Source: Deltaproteobacteria bacterium | Lineage (GTDB): Bacteria; Desulfobacterota; GWC2-55-46; JADFVP01 | DNA: 5,754 nt | Direction of reading: 5' to 3' | NCBI GenBank assembly: GCA_024275855.1 | Contig: JAJRYL010000343.1 | Location: 1 to 5,754, forward strand | Shown: in pieces, positions 5,721-5,754 of the stretch | Position numbering within the stretch: the stretch's first letter is position 1 | Layout of the letters: each line of letters begins with the position of its first letter | Made by a program: the position numbers and the translations under genes | Notes under the pieces: model-generated | The model's input: only the letters and a program-made list of their open reading frames with translations | Database searches by the model: none | Told to the model about the DNA's origin: nothing

Positions 5721-5754
5721 GTCTCTTCTCCGCGCCTTCTCTGCTTCTTCTCTC

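Overview
The window looks like a chromosomal housekeeping region from a Gram-negative bacterium of mid GC content (roughly half G+C by eye). Every supported gene lies on the + strand. The Gram-negative call rests on a class A type RNase P RNA, a lipoprotein signal peptide and a cell division promoter layout like that of proteobacteria. Gene order and protein style suggest a Desulfobacterota/deltaproteobacterium-like or Nitrospirota-like lineage. That is inference; no marker here settles the phylum.

Layout. Bases 1-67 hold the last 21 codons of an unidentified gene, followed by a likely terminator at 109-136. Bases 137-458 have no gene but contain several hairpins, including two that compete for the same bases and a palindrome like those at IS200/IS605 ends. 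A consensus-like sigma-70 promoter (459-487) precedes a CAT-anticodon tRNA (574-649) with its own likely terminator. Two tightly spaced genes follow: a coiled-coil/zinc-ribbon protein (787-1509) and an RNase HI-like protein with an extra N-terminal domain (1514-2182). About 255 non-coding bases with GCGG(G)TTTT-type repeats then lead to rnpB, the RNase P RNA (2439-2860). Next is a two-gene unit in which the reading frames overlap: a membrane-bound class III adenylate cyclase with sensor and HAMP domains (3025-4464), and a TPR lipoprotein with a very basic linker (4448-5284). It is closed by a strong terminator (5435-5465), preceded by a C9A8 homopolymer tract. The last 100 bases carry a consensus-like sigma-70 promoter (5650-5678) and three 10-bp direct repeats of the MraZ-box type. 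The window therefore seems to stop just before mraZ, the first gene of the division and cell wall (dcw) cluster.

How it fits together. The first half is an RNA-processing neighbourhood: tRNA, zinc-ribbon protein, RNase H and RNase P RNA. The zinc-ribbon / RNase H / rnpB order also occurs in other bacteria. The second half pairs cAMP signalling with an envelope lipoprotein, directly before the presumed dcw operon. I found no CRISPR array, intact mobile element or clearly new multi-gene system. The points most worth a second look are the MraZ-type operator at the edge, the N-terminal domain on the RNase H, the basic linker in the lipoprotein, and the repeat-rich gaps.
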